DNA of 64,000 nt, from the NCBI GenBank assembly GCA_031835245.1, contig JAVKOQ010000121.1, positions 1 through 64,000 on the forward strand, read 5' to 3'. Below are positions 44,864 to 55,964 of this stretch, piece after piece; the stretch's first letter is position 1; every line of letters starts with the position of its first letter. A model generated the notes under the pieces. That model had not been told where the DNA came from and made no database searches. It saw only the letters and a program-made list of their open reading frames with translations. The position numbers were made by a program, and so were the translations under genes. The DNA comes from Balamuthia mandrillaris. Taxonomy: Eukaryota > Discosea > Longamoebia > Balamuthiidae.

Positions 44864-46532
44864 TTAGGTTTGTTCCTCGGATCGGTTTTGTTGTTGTTGC
44901 GCAAAGGCCTTTCGAACTCCCGCTCGCATTTGCTCATACAGCCCGATGCTTCCGCTTCTTGCGCGAGCTGGTTCCGCCGCGATGCCCCACCTTTCTTTTT
45001 GCTTATCTCGGACCGATTTTTTCCCTTGCTCGTCTTCCTGGGAAGCCTTTGCTTCATCCCCAGCAGTGGTTTCTTCCTCGCTTTTGGTCGTTGCAGCGTA
45101 ATCATCTGCTAGGCTCTCGATGTTTTCCTCCTTAACAGGAGGTTCAGCTTCCTTTTGTTCTGAGGAAGAAGAAGAAGAAGCAGAAGAGGAAGTGGAAGAG
45201 GAGGAAATCCTCACTTCAGCTGAGGATGCTAATGAGAAAGAAGGACCTGATAATGGAGGAAGATCCGTATAACAAGGACAAGAAGAAGCTAACAACGGTT
45301 GTTCGGTTGTGGTGATGACAACTGGGTCTGAGGAAGAGAAGCATTTGCTGGGAGAGGTCGGAGCGGAAAAGGGAGATGAGGTCTCTTCTCTTCGAGATGG
45401 GAGCGATAAGGAAGGCAGCTCACCACTGTCAGATGAAAGAGAAAGCGTGTTGGTACGTTTTCGTGTCGAAGAGCCTTTGTTGGTCTTTCCTGGAGAGCTG
45501 TCCTCCTTCTCTAGAGCCGAAGTTTGTTCCTTTGTTGAGCTGCTTCGTGACCTACAGCTGTTGCTTTTCTTTGTCGGTTGTTGATCTACATCCTTCTTTT
45601 TCTGGTCCTCTGTCTCTTCCTCTTCTTCTTCACTTCTCTTTTCGCTTTCTTCTTTGCTGGCGTTGAGCATTGCTGTCGAGCCTTCTCTAAGACGGTCGAA
45701 CAGGTCTGTGCTGGAGCTTTTCTGCTGTTTGGGAGAGTTGCTCTTTTGCTTGTGGATCTTCTTGATGAAGCTGCCTTTCTTTGGTGTGGAGTGGTCTTTT
45801 TCCGCTCCTTCTCCATCTTCTCTTGTTTCGTTCTCTTCTGTTGGTTTGTTCTTCACTACAGGGCCCGTCTTCAAAGGAGCAACGTCAAAGCTGTGACGTC
45901 TGCGAAGCCAATCTTCTTCATCTTCTCCTTCCACCTCTTTTCGTTCTTCTGCCTCCTCAACATTCCTTCTGTCTTCAGCTTCTTCTTTGCCCCTATCTCT
46001 GGAAAGAAACGAGCCAAACTTGAGAAACGAAGTCTTTTTGTGTTCCGTTTCGTGGTTGGGGCTTGTCGCGTTACTGCCTCCTTTGAACTGCGCTTTGACT
46101 TGTTCTAAAATGTCGTTGTTGCCTCTCTTTCTTGGTATCTTTCGGAGCGAACCCGTTAAAGAGATGCGCCTGCTGTGGCGTTGGTATATTGGCCTTCGCT
46201 TGATGGAAACGCCGCCTCCTTTCGGTGCATTCGCTCTTGCATTGTTGTTGTCGCTTGAAGAGTCACCTTTTGTTTGAGAGCCGTCAGCGCTATCTCCTTT
46301 CTCTTTCTCTCTCATCTTCTCTTCTTCTTTTGGTCTTTGCTGCATAGCTTTTCTTGGAGAGAGTGGCATCTCCTTCTTGTCGCCAGGTTGTTCCATGACC
46401 ACATTCTTTTCTTGGTGCGTCGTCGGCGACTGTTCCTTAGCATTGTTGGTTGAAGCTGAAACGGTTGGTTTCTTTTGTTTTTGTACTATATGGCCAAAAC
46501 ATGTATATTAGAAGAGAGAGCAAGAAAGAGAG

Positions 46533-46570
<38 letters not shown>

Positions 46571-47425
46571 GTTACCAAGTTCTTCTAGCGCTCTCCTCCG
46601 GAGCAACCGTTCATCCAAGAAACTTCGAACGTTCAAGGCCTTGTTTTGCATCTTCTTCATCATCGTTTCATCCTCTTCTTCATCGTCGTCTCCCTCTTCA
46701 TCACCTTCCTGAGCTGATGAAGAGGAGAACGCCGCGGCAACAGCCGTCTTCAAGCGAGGCGTGATCAACAGCAAGGAAGAGCGCCAGCTCTGCTCTCCTC
46801 CTCCTCCTTTGTTTTGTCCCTCCGTTTCTTCTCCTTCTTCTCCTAACAGATATGCTGCGTCTTGCAACAACTGCGTGTTGGCGTTGCTGTTCCTCAGAGA
46901 GAACGGATTGTACAAACGAGGAGAGGTCACCCTCTTCTCTTTCTTCTGCTGGCTCAGCCATTCCTCCACCTTTTGACGCTCGCCCAGCTCCCACCGCTGC
47001 CATTTGCGCTCCTCCCTGCGCTCTCGTCTCTGCCGCCGCTCCAACCAGCGCCTCTCCTTCCTTTGCTGCTCCTTCTCCCACCGCAGCCTCGCTTTGGTCT
47101 CGTTCTCGTCAACCACCCACGAGCTGTCCCAATAGTTCACCTCTTCCTCAGAGTCGGTCGTGGTGGAACTGTCGTCGTCCTCATCGTCGCTATAGCCATC
47201 GCTACCGCTGTCAAGTCTGTCATCGTTGCTGAAAGGAGGGAGAGGGAGGTGAGTCACTTCTGTCGTTGCTGCCGTCTCGTTCGTTTCGTCCTCGTCCGCG
47301 TCCTCTTCTCCCGCGTCGTCGTCGCTGCTGTCGCTGCTGAGAGGCACGTTGCTTCGATCGAGCAAGTCTTTGAGGCCTGTCGAGAACATCCCTGTCGAGA
47401 GGCGTAACGCGTTCGGAGAACCCAT
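44864..47425 (-). CDS. large intrinsically disordered charged protein
   Basis: Two phase-consistent exons, 47425-46576 and 46485-44864, encode 823 residues. The intron contains a (GA)n run on this strand map (CT in the sense direction). The N-terminal third is Asp/Glu/Ser-rich, followed by a strongly predicted charged helix (KARLRWEKEQQRKERRWLER...) of coiled-coil type and a short ordered-looking block (SPRLYNPFSLRNSNANTQLL). Exon 2 is Ser/Lys/Glu-rich with basic clusters (IKRRPIYQRHSRRISL) that could be kinase sites. I recognise no catalytic domain. A 70-codon open frame ends one base before its ATG. Confidence 0.75.
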
Positions 47426-47426
47426 T

Positions 47427-47639
47427 TTATCTATATTTTTTTTGTTTGTCTTCTTTCCAGCTTGAACCGTTCGCCTTCCTGTGCTTCTTTTCTTTGGCTT
47501 TCAACAGTTGCCGCTCTGCATCGGCGACTCCAACCCACTGTTCTTCCCACTTCCTGCGGCAAATGTCTTTTTTGTTCAGGCTTGACGTTTTCGCTTTGGA
47601 AAAGAGCGAATCCTGTCCCTGGGAAACCGGTATCAACAT
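47427..47639 (-). CDS. short upstream open reading frame (70 codons)
   Basis: ATG at 47639, stop TAA at 47429-47427, one base before the ATG of the disordered-protein gene (TAA-A-ATG). The product is Lys-rich (QLLKAKEKKHRKANG). It could be a uORF in that gene's leader that allows reinitiation, or chance. I see no domain. Confidence 0.3.
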   Translation of the reverse strand: MLIPVSQGQDSLFSKAKTSSLNKKDICRRKWEEQWVGVADAERQLLKAKEKKHRKANGSSWKEDKQKKYR

Positions 47640-47954
47640 GCGTGAGGCCCCGTTGGACGAATGGCCGCAGCAATTCGCCCCGCACGTTTTGCTTTGCCAA
47701 TTTTTTTTTTTGCCCGGCTGGTTCGCTCACGTCTTGTCTCTTCTCTCTCTTCTCTCTCTCTTCTCTCTTCTCTCACTCTCTTCTCTCTTTGAAGGTTCTC
47801 TCTCTCTCTCTTTGAAGGTTTTCTCTCAAACAAAGGAATGAGACATAACAGTTAATTCCACACGCAAAAAGTCAGAGGTCCCATGGGACCCTGCTTCTCT
47901 TCTTTCTTTCTCTTCTCTCTCTTCTTTTTTTGTTTTTGTTTTTGCTCGCAGGCT
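47640..47954. other. intergenic region with (CTCTT)n tracts
   Basis: Pyrimidine-rich sequence with TCTCT/CTCTTT runs at 47733-47815 and 47890-47945. It lies between the disordered-protein gene leader and the 3' end of the SHK kinase gene. No further gene supported. Confidence 0.5.
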
Positions 47955-49872
47955 TTAACCGGTCATGACCTCATAGCCGAGCATCGGCTGCTGATCCACA
48001 AACAAAGACTGGAAACGAGATCCTCCGCAGGCCGCCTTCAGGTTGAGCACATCGCGCAGCTCCGTGACGAGCGCCTCCAGACTTTCAAAGATCCTTTCGT
48101 CGTTGACGCTAAAGCCGGTGGGGTTGCGGTGCTGGCGGATCCGCACGTTGCCGATGGCCATCTGCTCCGATACACGGGTGATGGTGAAGGCGCCAGGGTA
48201 GGCCGCGTTCGTGCTGAAGCGGACGAGGAAGGTGCCAGGGGGCATGCCGCTGAGGCGCCGCTGCGCTTCGTTCATTTCAATGTCTCCGTGGAACCACCTT
48301 CAGTTTTATTCGTTTTGAGATGGTTATGTTTTTATGTTAGTTTCTTATTGGAGAGAGAAAAGAGAATGAGAGAAGAATAGGGAGAGAAAAAGAAGAAAGA
48401 CAAGAGAAAAGAAGGAAAAAAGTGAAAAAAAGACGGAAGGGTGACGAACTGGTTAGAGCAGATGTTGCGCATGTTATCAAGGATGTTAGCTCCCTTAGCT
48501 CCACGCTCCAATGGGCCGAACCAATCCAGCACGCTGCCGAACCACTGGATGTTGACCTGGGACCGGACCTGGCCTCTGCTCTCAGGCTCCGCCACCAACG
48601 CCCTCAGGCAGCGGGCGGCAATGACGTCGTCTCCGACCGTGACCTTCTCCCCGCTTTCCTTCTCCCTATCGAGGATCTTCTTCTCGGCGGCCTTGATATC
48701 CTGCGGCAGGATGTAAGCAGCCACTGGGTCCGGGGCGTTGTCTTGGGGCACGGGGAGGCCCAAAAACTTGTAAAAGGTCTCCTCGAAGCGTTCCCATTTG
48801 ATGGTGTGCTTTTGTAAAAACAAAAGAGAGCATTCAGCAAACAAGCGTAAAAAGCAACACCAAGCAAAACAAACAACTAAAGCACAACAGGAAAAGGCCT
48901 CCGCCTCCAAAGTGAACGCACCAACAAAAACAAAACAAGAAACAAGAAATAAACATAGACAAACCTCTTTGAGGAAATATTTGCTCCAGAAGATGCGGCC
49001 TTCGTGCTCACGAATGGCAGAGTGAACGATGATCTCGTCCAAGCGGTCGTTGATCTCCTGGAAGTTGGGACGCTTGTTGGGGTCGGCGTGCCAGCAGTCC
49101 TCCATGAGGCTTCTGAGGCTGGGCAGGCAGTCCCGAGGGATGGGCGGTCTCTCTCCCTTCCTGCAAATGGCGTTGAGGAACTCGTCATAGTCGCTGTGGT
49201 GGGGGAAGGGGTCCTTGCAGGTGTAGATCTCCCACAGGACGATGCCAAAGGAGTAGACGTCAGCCTTCTCATTGAATTCCTGGCCCAACATTACCTCGGG
49301 GGCCATGTAGAGCGGGGTGCCCTTGGCTCCCTCCTCGTTGTCACGCAGCTTGGTGATCTTCTTTGGTTTGATGGCGCTGAGACCAAAGTCGCAGACTTTA
49401 ATGGAATAGGACTTGCCTGTTTTCTTATACTGTTTGTTTGTGGCGCCAAACAAATATAGGGTTAGTTTAAAGGAAGAGAGAGAGAGAGAGAGAGAGGAGA
49501 GCAAAAAGGAGCAAAAAGGTACAAGCAAGTTGGCAGTTTTGAGATCCCTGTGAATGATAGCAGGGTTTGAGCAGTGGAGCCAGTTCAAGCCAAGGGCGGC
49601 GTCTTTGGCCATGCACATGCGCTCAAAGAGACTCATCTTCTTGCCCTGCTTGTGGAGCAAGCCTTCCAAGTCTCCATCCAGCAGCTCCGTCACGATCTGG
49701 AATTTGCCGGGTATGGTGCACGCACCCATGAACAAAATGATGTTGGGATGCGGGTTTGTGCTGTTGTCGTGTTAACGCAAGAGAGAGAGAGAGAGAGAGA
49801 GAATTGATTTAGTATTTCAATATAGAGAAAAGGAGAGAAGTAGAGAAGAAGACCATGAAGAAAGAAGAAAAC

Positions 49873-49909
<37 letters not shown>

Positions 49910-50264
49910 AGAGAGAGGAGAGAGAAGAGGGAAACAAGGTTTCGGAATGAACGTCAAAGATGTCTTCACACCAATAAGATGAGAGAAGAAAGGAACGCGA
50001 GAGAGAGAGAGAGAAAAGGAGGGCAATTTGAAACCTCATGATATGGATTTCGCTACGAAGGGACTCCAGCTGGTCCTTGTCCAATTTTTGTACATGGGGA
50101 ACCTTGACGGCAACGGGCTTGGCGAAGCACTCCCCTCTCCACACCTTGCCGAAGCACCCGCCGCCGAGCTCCTCCATGAGGTGGATCTCTTGCGGCTCGA
50201 TCTCAGCGCCGCGAAGGGTATTCTCCTTGTCCGGCTTGTTCTTGTTCTTGTGGCTGAACATCAT
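47955..50264 (-). CDS. SHK-type protein kinase with C-terminal SH2 domain
   Basis: Five phase-consistent exons: 50264-50035, 49760-49523, 49429-48965, 48808-48450 and 48297-47955. They encode 544 residues. The kinase domain has LGGGCFGKVWRG, VAVKVPHVQKL, IIHRDLKTANLL, VCDFGLSAIKPKK and GTPLYMAPEVM. A family-specific linker follows (IFWSKYFLKE, WERFEETFYKFLGL, VNIQWFGSVLDWFGPL). The C-terminal SH2 domain starts WFHGDIEMNEAQRRL and keeps the phosphotyrosine-binding Arg in GTFLVRFS. This order (kinase then SH2) is that of Dictyostelium SHK proteins, which are dual-specificity TKL kinases. Introns are rich in CT microsatellites (sense strand). The paralogue lies divergently at 51287. Confidence 0.92.
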
Positions 50265-51286
50265 TTACGTGTTTCTTCTCTTTCTACCTTGAAAGAAAAA
50301 AAAGATCGAAAAGAGAGAGAGAGAGAGAGAAGAGGAGAAAAAAAAACAGTTAAAGAGTTGTTTTGAAGTGAAAAATAAAAGACTGAAGCAATAAAAAAAA
50401 AAAAAACAGGAATGGTCCAGAAGCCAAGAAGAAAGTTTTCCAAGAAGACGTTTATTCACGCGCACACACCTACCCGATGGACAACAACCCGAGCCAAAAC
50501 CACCGAGCAAAAAAAAAAAACTCTTATGAAGAAAGAGGCAAAGAAAAAAAAAAGAAAGAACAAAGAGAGAGGATCGGCTTCTTTGGCTTCGCTTCTCTTC
50601 TCTCTTTTCTATTTTTTCACCGACCAAACAATTTTTTATTTCGGTCACCAAAGTTCAGTTCTGCTGGCGGACAAAATTGGAGCCCTTCAACCGACAAAAT
50701 ATGTCTGCAGGCCATGGGCAGCCCGAACGGCTGTTTTGGTTGGACGTGTTTCCCTCTGATCACGGTAGTTTTCTTTGCGCTGCGCAAAACGTCTGGATAC
50801 GAAATCTGCGAAACTTATTATGCGATAATAATTCTGAGGCAGAAAAAATTTAAGGTGGCCATTCGCGTCGACAAAAATAAAAATATCCTCACACTCATCG
50901 ATTATTGTCAACAGTTTTCGATACCAGTTTGAATTTTCGATAATTCAGCCATATACGACCCTGTAATGATGTGTTGCTGTTCTTCCTGGCCATCTCTGAA
51001 TATTTTCATCAAGAAAAAACAAGAACACTTCAGTTCTTTTACGCCTCCTTTCGCTCAAAGTCCTTTGAGTGTACTGTAGAAAACAACGCAGAAGATAAAC
51101 TCTTATTGGTAACTTTTTTTGTCACTGTAACGCTTCTCTCGCTCTCTCTCTCTCTCTCGTTCTCTCTCTCTCTCTCTCTCTCTGTTTTAAAAAGCGTTTC
51201 GCTTCATCTTCATTTCTCACCAAGCTTTCTCTCTGCTTCCGACCACGCAAAGTTGACACCACATTTTCTAAAAAAAAAACAATAGA
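50265..51286. promoter_or_regulatory. 1-kb divergent region between SHK kinase paralogues
   Basis: Should contain both promoters. It holds CT/GA runs (50312-50330 and 51138-51182), A-runs, and an AT-rich middle (50790-50970). An open frame at 50477-50932 has no coding character I trust. Confidence 0.5.
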
Positions 51287-52126
51287 ATGGAAGTCATAGC
51301 TCAGAAGAAAACCAAAAAGAAGAAGAAGGAGGAAGAGAAGAAGAACAAGAAGAAGAAGAACGACGACAAGAAGCACAAGAAAAAAGAGGACAAGAAGGCG
51401 GCCAAAGAAAAGCAAAAGGAGAAAGCAGAGCAAACCAAAAAGAAAGAGAAGAAGACCAAGAAAAACAAGGAAGCCACCACCACCGCCGACAAGAAGAACA
51501 AGAACAAGCAGCGCGTTCGTCCCGGCGAGGAGACCCTCGCCCAAACCCACAAGGCCACCAAGGACCTCCCCGCCGCCGAGATCCCCGCCTCCGACATCCA
51601 GCTCCTCAAACGGCTGGGCAAGGGCTGCTTCGGCGAGGTCTGGCGCGGGGAATGCCACGCCGCGCAGGTGGCCGTCAAGGTGCCGCTCATCCAGAAGCTC
51701 AACGAGGCCCAGCTGGAGGCGCTGCGCAGCGAGATCACCATCATGGCGGGCAATCCGCACACCAACATCGTGCTGCTGATGGGGGCCTGCACGACCACCC
51801 CTGGCAAGTTCCAGATCGTGACGGAGCTGATGGACGGCGACGTGGAGAAGCTGCTCCACTCCCCGCAGGGCAAGAACATGAGCCTCTTCGAGCGGCTGGT
51901 CATGGCCAAGGACGCGGCCTTGGGCATGACGTGGTTGCATTGCACGGAGCCGGCGGTCATCCATCGGGACTTGAAGACGGCAAACTTGTTGGTTTGTATT
52001 TCTTTTCTTTTCAGTGTTTTTGCTCTTTTGTTGTTTCTTTTTGTGCTTCTCTTTCTCCTTCTTTCTTCTTTCTTCTTTCTCTTTCTCTTTCTTTTCTCTT
52101 TCTCTCTCTCTCTTTCTCTTTCTCTT

Positions 52127-52159
<33 letters not shown>

Positions 52160-54306
52160 TTCTCTTCCTCTTCCTCTTTCCTTCTTCTATTGACTCATTC
52201 TCTTGCTCTTTCCGTCTCCTATGCCCCTCATTCTCATTCTCTCTGTCTCTCTTTGCTTCATAACACAACGACAACAACAACGACAACAGTATAAACGAAC
52301 AGGCAACAGCTATGTCATCAAAGTATGCGACTTCGGGCTGAGCGCCATCAAACCGGACCGCGTCAAGAACATGAGGAACGAAGAGGGAGATGCTCCCGGA
52401 ACTCCTCTTTACATGGCGCCGGAGGTCATGGAAGGACGAGAGTACAACGAGAAAGCCGATGTCTATTCCTTTGGCATCATTCTTTGGGAGATCTACACTT
52501 GCAAAGAGCCGTTCCCTCATCATGAGTTTCGTTTCTCTTCTCTCTTCCCTCTGTTCTCTCGTCATCTCGCTGCTTGTTTACGTTTATCTCTTTTCTTTCT
52601 TTCTTTCTTTCTCTTGTTGTTTCGCTTCTCCTCTTTAACACTGAGAATACGACTAAATTCTTGTTCTCCTCCTCCTCCTCCTCCTCCTTCTCCTTCTCCT
52701 TCTCCTTCTCCTTCTCCTTCTCCTTCTCCTTCTCCTTCTCCTTCTCCTTCTCCTTCCTCCTTCTCCCCTTCTCCTCTCCTTCTCCTTCTCCTTCTCCTTC
52801 TCCTTCTCCTTTCTCCTTCTCCTTCTCCTTCTCCTTCTCCTTCTCCTTCTCCTTCTCCTCATTCCTTCGTTCAGCGACTACGACGTGTTCCAACACGCGG
52901 TTTGCGTTAAGGGCGAGCGACCCAAGATCGACAGAGCCTGCATGCCCTCTCTTCGCCGACTGATGGAGGACTGCTGGCACGCCGACCAAACGAAACGACC
53001 GGACTTTCTGGAGATCAACTCCCGCCTGGACGCCATCTTGGTGGAGGCGGCCATCGACGACCCCGAAGGGCGCATCTTCTGGTGCAAGTACTTCCTGAAG
53101 AACCATTCGGTGAGTTGGGACAAGTTCAGCCAACGCTTCTATAAGTTTTTGGGGCTGGAGAGGCCAGAGTACAAGGACGTCACTGCGGTGAGCTCTTATC
53201 TCGATCGCAACAACCTGCAAGCCGCTGCTGCGAAGGAGAGAGCAGAGCAGAATGGAGAGGAGGCGGAGGAGCAAGCGAGCCTCGACGAGGTTACCCTTAG
53301 GTGCCTCCGAGCCATTGTGGGTTCGTATTTTGTCCCTTCTTCCATTTTGTTATTATTTCTTTGTTCTTTGGTTCTCTTTTAACCTCGTTGAGCCTTTCCT
53401 ACTGAGCTGCATTCTTTCTTTATTGCATACTTTGTTGCTGACTTTCTTTATTTGTTTGTTCTCCTCTATAGCACAACCAGAACCAGGAGAATCGCAGAGA
53501 ACCGAAGTGGACATTCAGTGGTTCGGTATGGTGTTGCAGTGGTTCGGCCCTTTGCACAGACAAGTTCCCGAAGGTGAACTTGGCTTCCTGGACAACCTGC
53601 GAGAAATGCTCTCCCGACCGTACTATCTCCCCTCCTCTCTTCTACTTTCCTAACATCTGCCTTCCTTTCCTTCCCTCTCTCTCTCTCTCTCTCTCTCTTT
53701 CTTGTTCTATGTTCTTCCTCTTCTTGTTCTTGTTCTTGTTCTTGTTCTTGTTCTTGTTCTTGTTCTTGTTCTTGTTCTTGTTCTTGTTCTTGTTCTTGTT
53801 CTTGTTCTTGTTCTTGTTCTTCTTCTTGTTCCTTGTTCTTGTTCTTGTTCTTCTTCTTGTTCTTGTTCTTGTTCTTCTTCTTGTTCTTCTTCTTGTTCTT
53901 GTTCTTCTTCTTGTTCTTGTTCTTGTTCGTCCTCTTCTTCTTTTATCTAAACTTTTCTTTTTCTGTTTCTTTCTTATGAAGTTGGTTCCACGGAGACGTT
54001 GAGATGGAGGATGCTCAGCTGCGCCTGAACGGAGCTCCACCGGGCACCTTCCTCGTCCGTTTCAGCCGTCAGAAGGGCGCCTACGCCATCACCCGCGTCT
54101 CCGAGGGAGGCAGCATCGGCAACATTCGCATCGCGAGGACGAGCCAAGGGCTGAGCGTCTCCGATGATAAGCACTACGCAACCTTGGATGAGCTGATAGC
54201 CGACCTGGGCGATAAGTTGCACTTGATAACGGCCTGCGGGGGGTCCCGCTTCTTGCCCTTGTTTGAGGACGCTGTGGCTTCTTCTGGCTATGAGTTTATG
54301 GGGTGA
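51287..54306 (+). CDS. SHK-type protein kinase with C-terminal SH2 domain, Lys-rich N-terminus
   Basis: Five phase-consistent exons: 51287-51991, 52290-52525, 52875-53320, 53472-53619 and 53982-54306. They encode 619 residues. The first ~75 residues are almost only Lys/Glu (KKTKKKKKEEEKKNKKKK-like) and could be a nuclear or acidic-membrane targeting tail. The kinase domain has LGKGCFGEVWRG, VAVKVPLIQKL, VIHRDLKTANLL, VCDFGLSAIKPDR and TPLYMAPEV. The linker has VDIQWFGMVLQWFGPL, and SH2 has WFHGDVEMEDAQLRL and GTFLVRFS. It is a clear paralogue of the gene at 47955-50264. First-exon codons are very GC-rich compared with neighbours. Two introns are largely microsatellite. Confidence 0.92.
52670..52858. 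repeat. (CCTTCT)n microsatellite in intron
   Basis: About 30 hexanucleotide-like units of CTCCTT, pure pyrimidine on the sense strand, ending 16 bases before the 3' splice site at 52874. Confidence 0.95.
53705..53942. repeat. (TTGTTC)n microsatellite in intron
   Basis: A TTCTTG hexanucleotide array with TTCTTC variants that fills most of the last intron of the SHK gene at 51287-54306. Confidence 0.95.
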
Positions 54307-54437
54307 AGTGAATGTAATGCAAAAAAAAATCGAATGCTATAACTAACGAATCTCACGTCCATTCCAGCATAAAATAGCAGTAAAATTTTATCTACTCTCT
54401 TATCCATAAAGAAACCAAAAGAAAAGAAAAGAAAGAG

Positions 54438-54888
54438 ATGGAGAGAGAGAAGAGGCGGCCGACCAGTTGGAGCGAACTGTTGGCCGCTTCGTCTGCTTCT
54501 GCTGTGGCCACTGCCACCACCACCACTGCTTCTTCGGTTGTGACAGAGGAAGAAGAGAGCGGGGGCAGTTTGTTGGAACGGCTGTTAGATCCGACTGTCC
54601 TGCAAGAAATCTTTGCTCATCCTTCTGTTTCTTCTTCTTCGTCTTCTTCTTCATCATCATCTTCTTCTACAAAAGGTTCATCTTTGTTTGATGCTTCTTC
54701 ATAGATTTCTTTCTGTCTCACACAAAATCATTTCCTTCTGATAGTAGAGGCTTCTCTGGCGGAGAGCTTGCATCCGATGTACATAGAGGACCTTCCCGCG
54801 TTACTCACGTCGCAACGGCCACCCCCTTTCGTCACCTCTCTCCCTGCTTTTGACATCTGGGACTGTTTTCAGCCACAGTGCGTCTTCT

Positions 54889-54928
<40 letters not shown>

Positions 54929-55164
54929 TCTTTTTGCCTCCTCCTTTTATTCTATTCTTCTTTCTTCTCGTCTTCTCTTCTCCCTTTCCTCTTTTCTTCT
55001 TCTCTTTCACTTTTCCTCATTCGTTCTTTCTTCTTTGTGGCTCTTGTCGCAACGTTATGACTCACTTCTCCCATCTCTAACTTTGCTGAAAACAGTTTCT
55101 TTGTTCCGCCATCTCATGGAACTGCACTCATTGTCGGCAGCGCCTCTTACAGTACCAACAAAAA

Positions 55165-55196
<32 letters not shown>

Positions 55197-55904
55197 TCCT
55201 CTTTCCTTTCTTTCTTGTTGTTGTTGTTTCTAGCTTCTCACCTAAGTACTTGTTCTTCTTCTAAAGAGGAGACAGTAACAGGAATAGCACGTTGGATGCG
55301 AACTCTTTGCGAACAAACGTTGAACACCGCTTCCTCTATTGCTTCACGACTCATGGGAACAGCAACATTGGGAGAGGAGTTACGGCTAAAGGCAACAACG
55401 TTCGAGCGGGAGCATTGGCGTTCCGCTTTTCGCTTGACCTCCTCTTCATCACCATCGAAAGCAAAAGAAGGGCTTGAAGAAGAAGAATGCTCATTGCATC
55501 CTTTTCTCCATGACAGCAATGGAAGAAGAGCAGTCGTTCTATTGGTTGAGAAGTGCGGTTCTGCTTCTTTGTGCGACTTTGTATTGATGGAATTGTTGCC
55601 CTTTTTGTTGAACATCATTACAAAAGAAGACAGCGAAGAGAAAGAGATGAAGCTTCATAAAAACGATGACGAAGAGGAAGAAGAGGAAGAAGAGTTTCCA
55701 GATTGGTTGAGCGGACTGTTGGAAGCAGCCGCCACAAACAAAGCAACCATCTTTCAGATGCCGATGGCAGAGTTTACGCGTTGGATGAACAGCACAATAG
55801 TTTGTTCTGCTTCTTCGTCTTCTTCTGTCATAAGAACCAGAGTTCAACTAGAACTGGCTCGTAAGTACTTTACAGCAAAATCAGAACAACAAGACAGAAA
55901 GTAA
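54438..55904 (+). CDS. unknown protein with Ser- and Glu-rich tracts
   Basis: Four phase-consistent exons: 54438-54675, 54748-54864, 55096-55151 and 55272-55904. They encode 347 residues. The last acceptor is the least certain. The N-terminal part has SLLERLLDPTVLQEIFAHPS before a poly-Ser stretch; the middle has LHPMYIEDLPALLTSQRPPP and SLFRHLMELHSLSAAPL. The C-terminal half looks helical (ARWMRTLCEQTLNTASSIAS, LCDFVLMELLPFLLNII) with a poly-Glu insert. I recognise no family. The two larger introns are mostly CT microsatellite. Confidence 0.6.
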
Positions 55905-55964
55905 ATACCTCTCCTCGTTTTCTCCTTTTAGCTTTCGTTTGGTTCGTTCTTTCTTTCTCTATTC

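Noticed and set aside
45586-46277. Plus-strand Leu/Phe/Cys-rich frames opposite the disordered-protein gene
   Set aside because: They mirror Lys/Glu/Ser codons of the minus-strand gene and look like false membrane proteins.
50477-50932. 151-codon plus-strand frame between the SHK genes
   Set aside because: Composition is A-rich leader sequence of the left gene read in antisense; no domain, no splice sites, and no similarity to neighbours.
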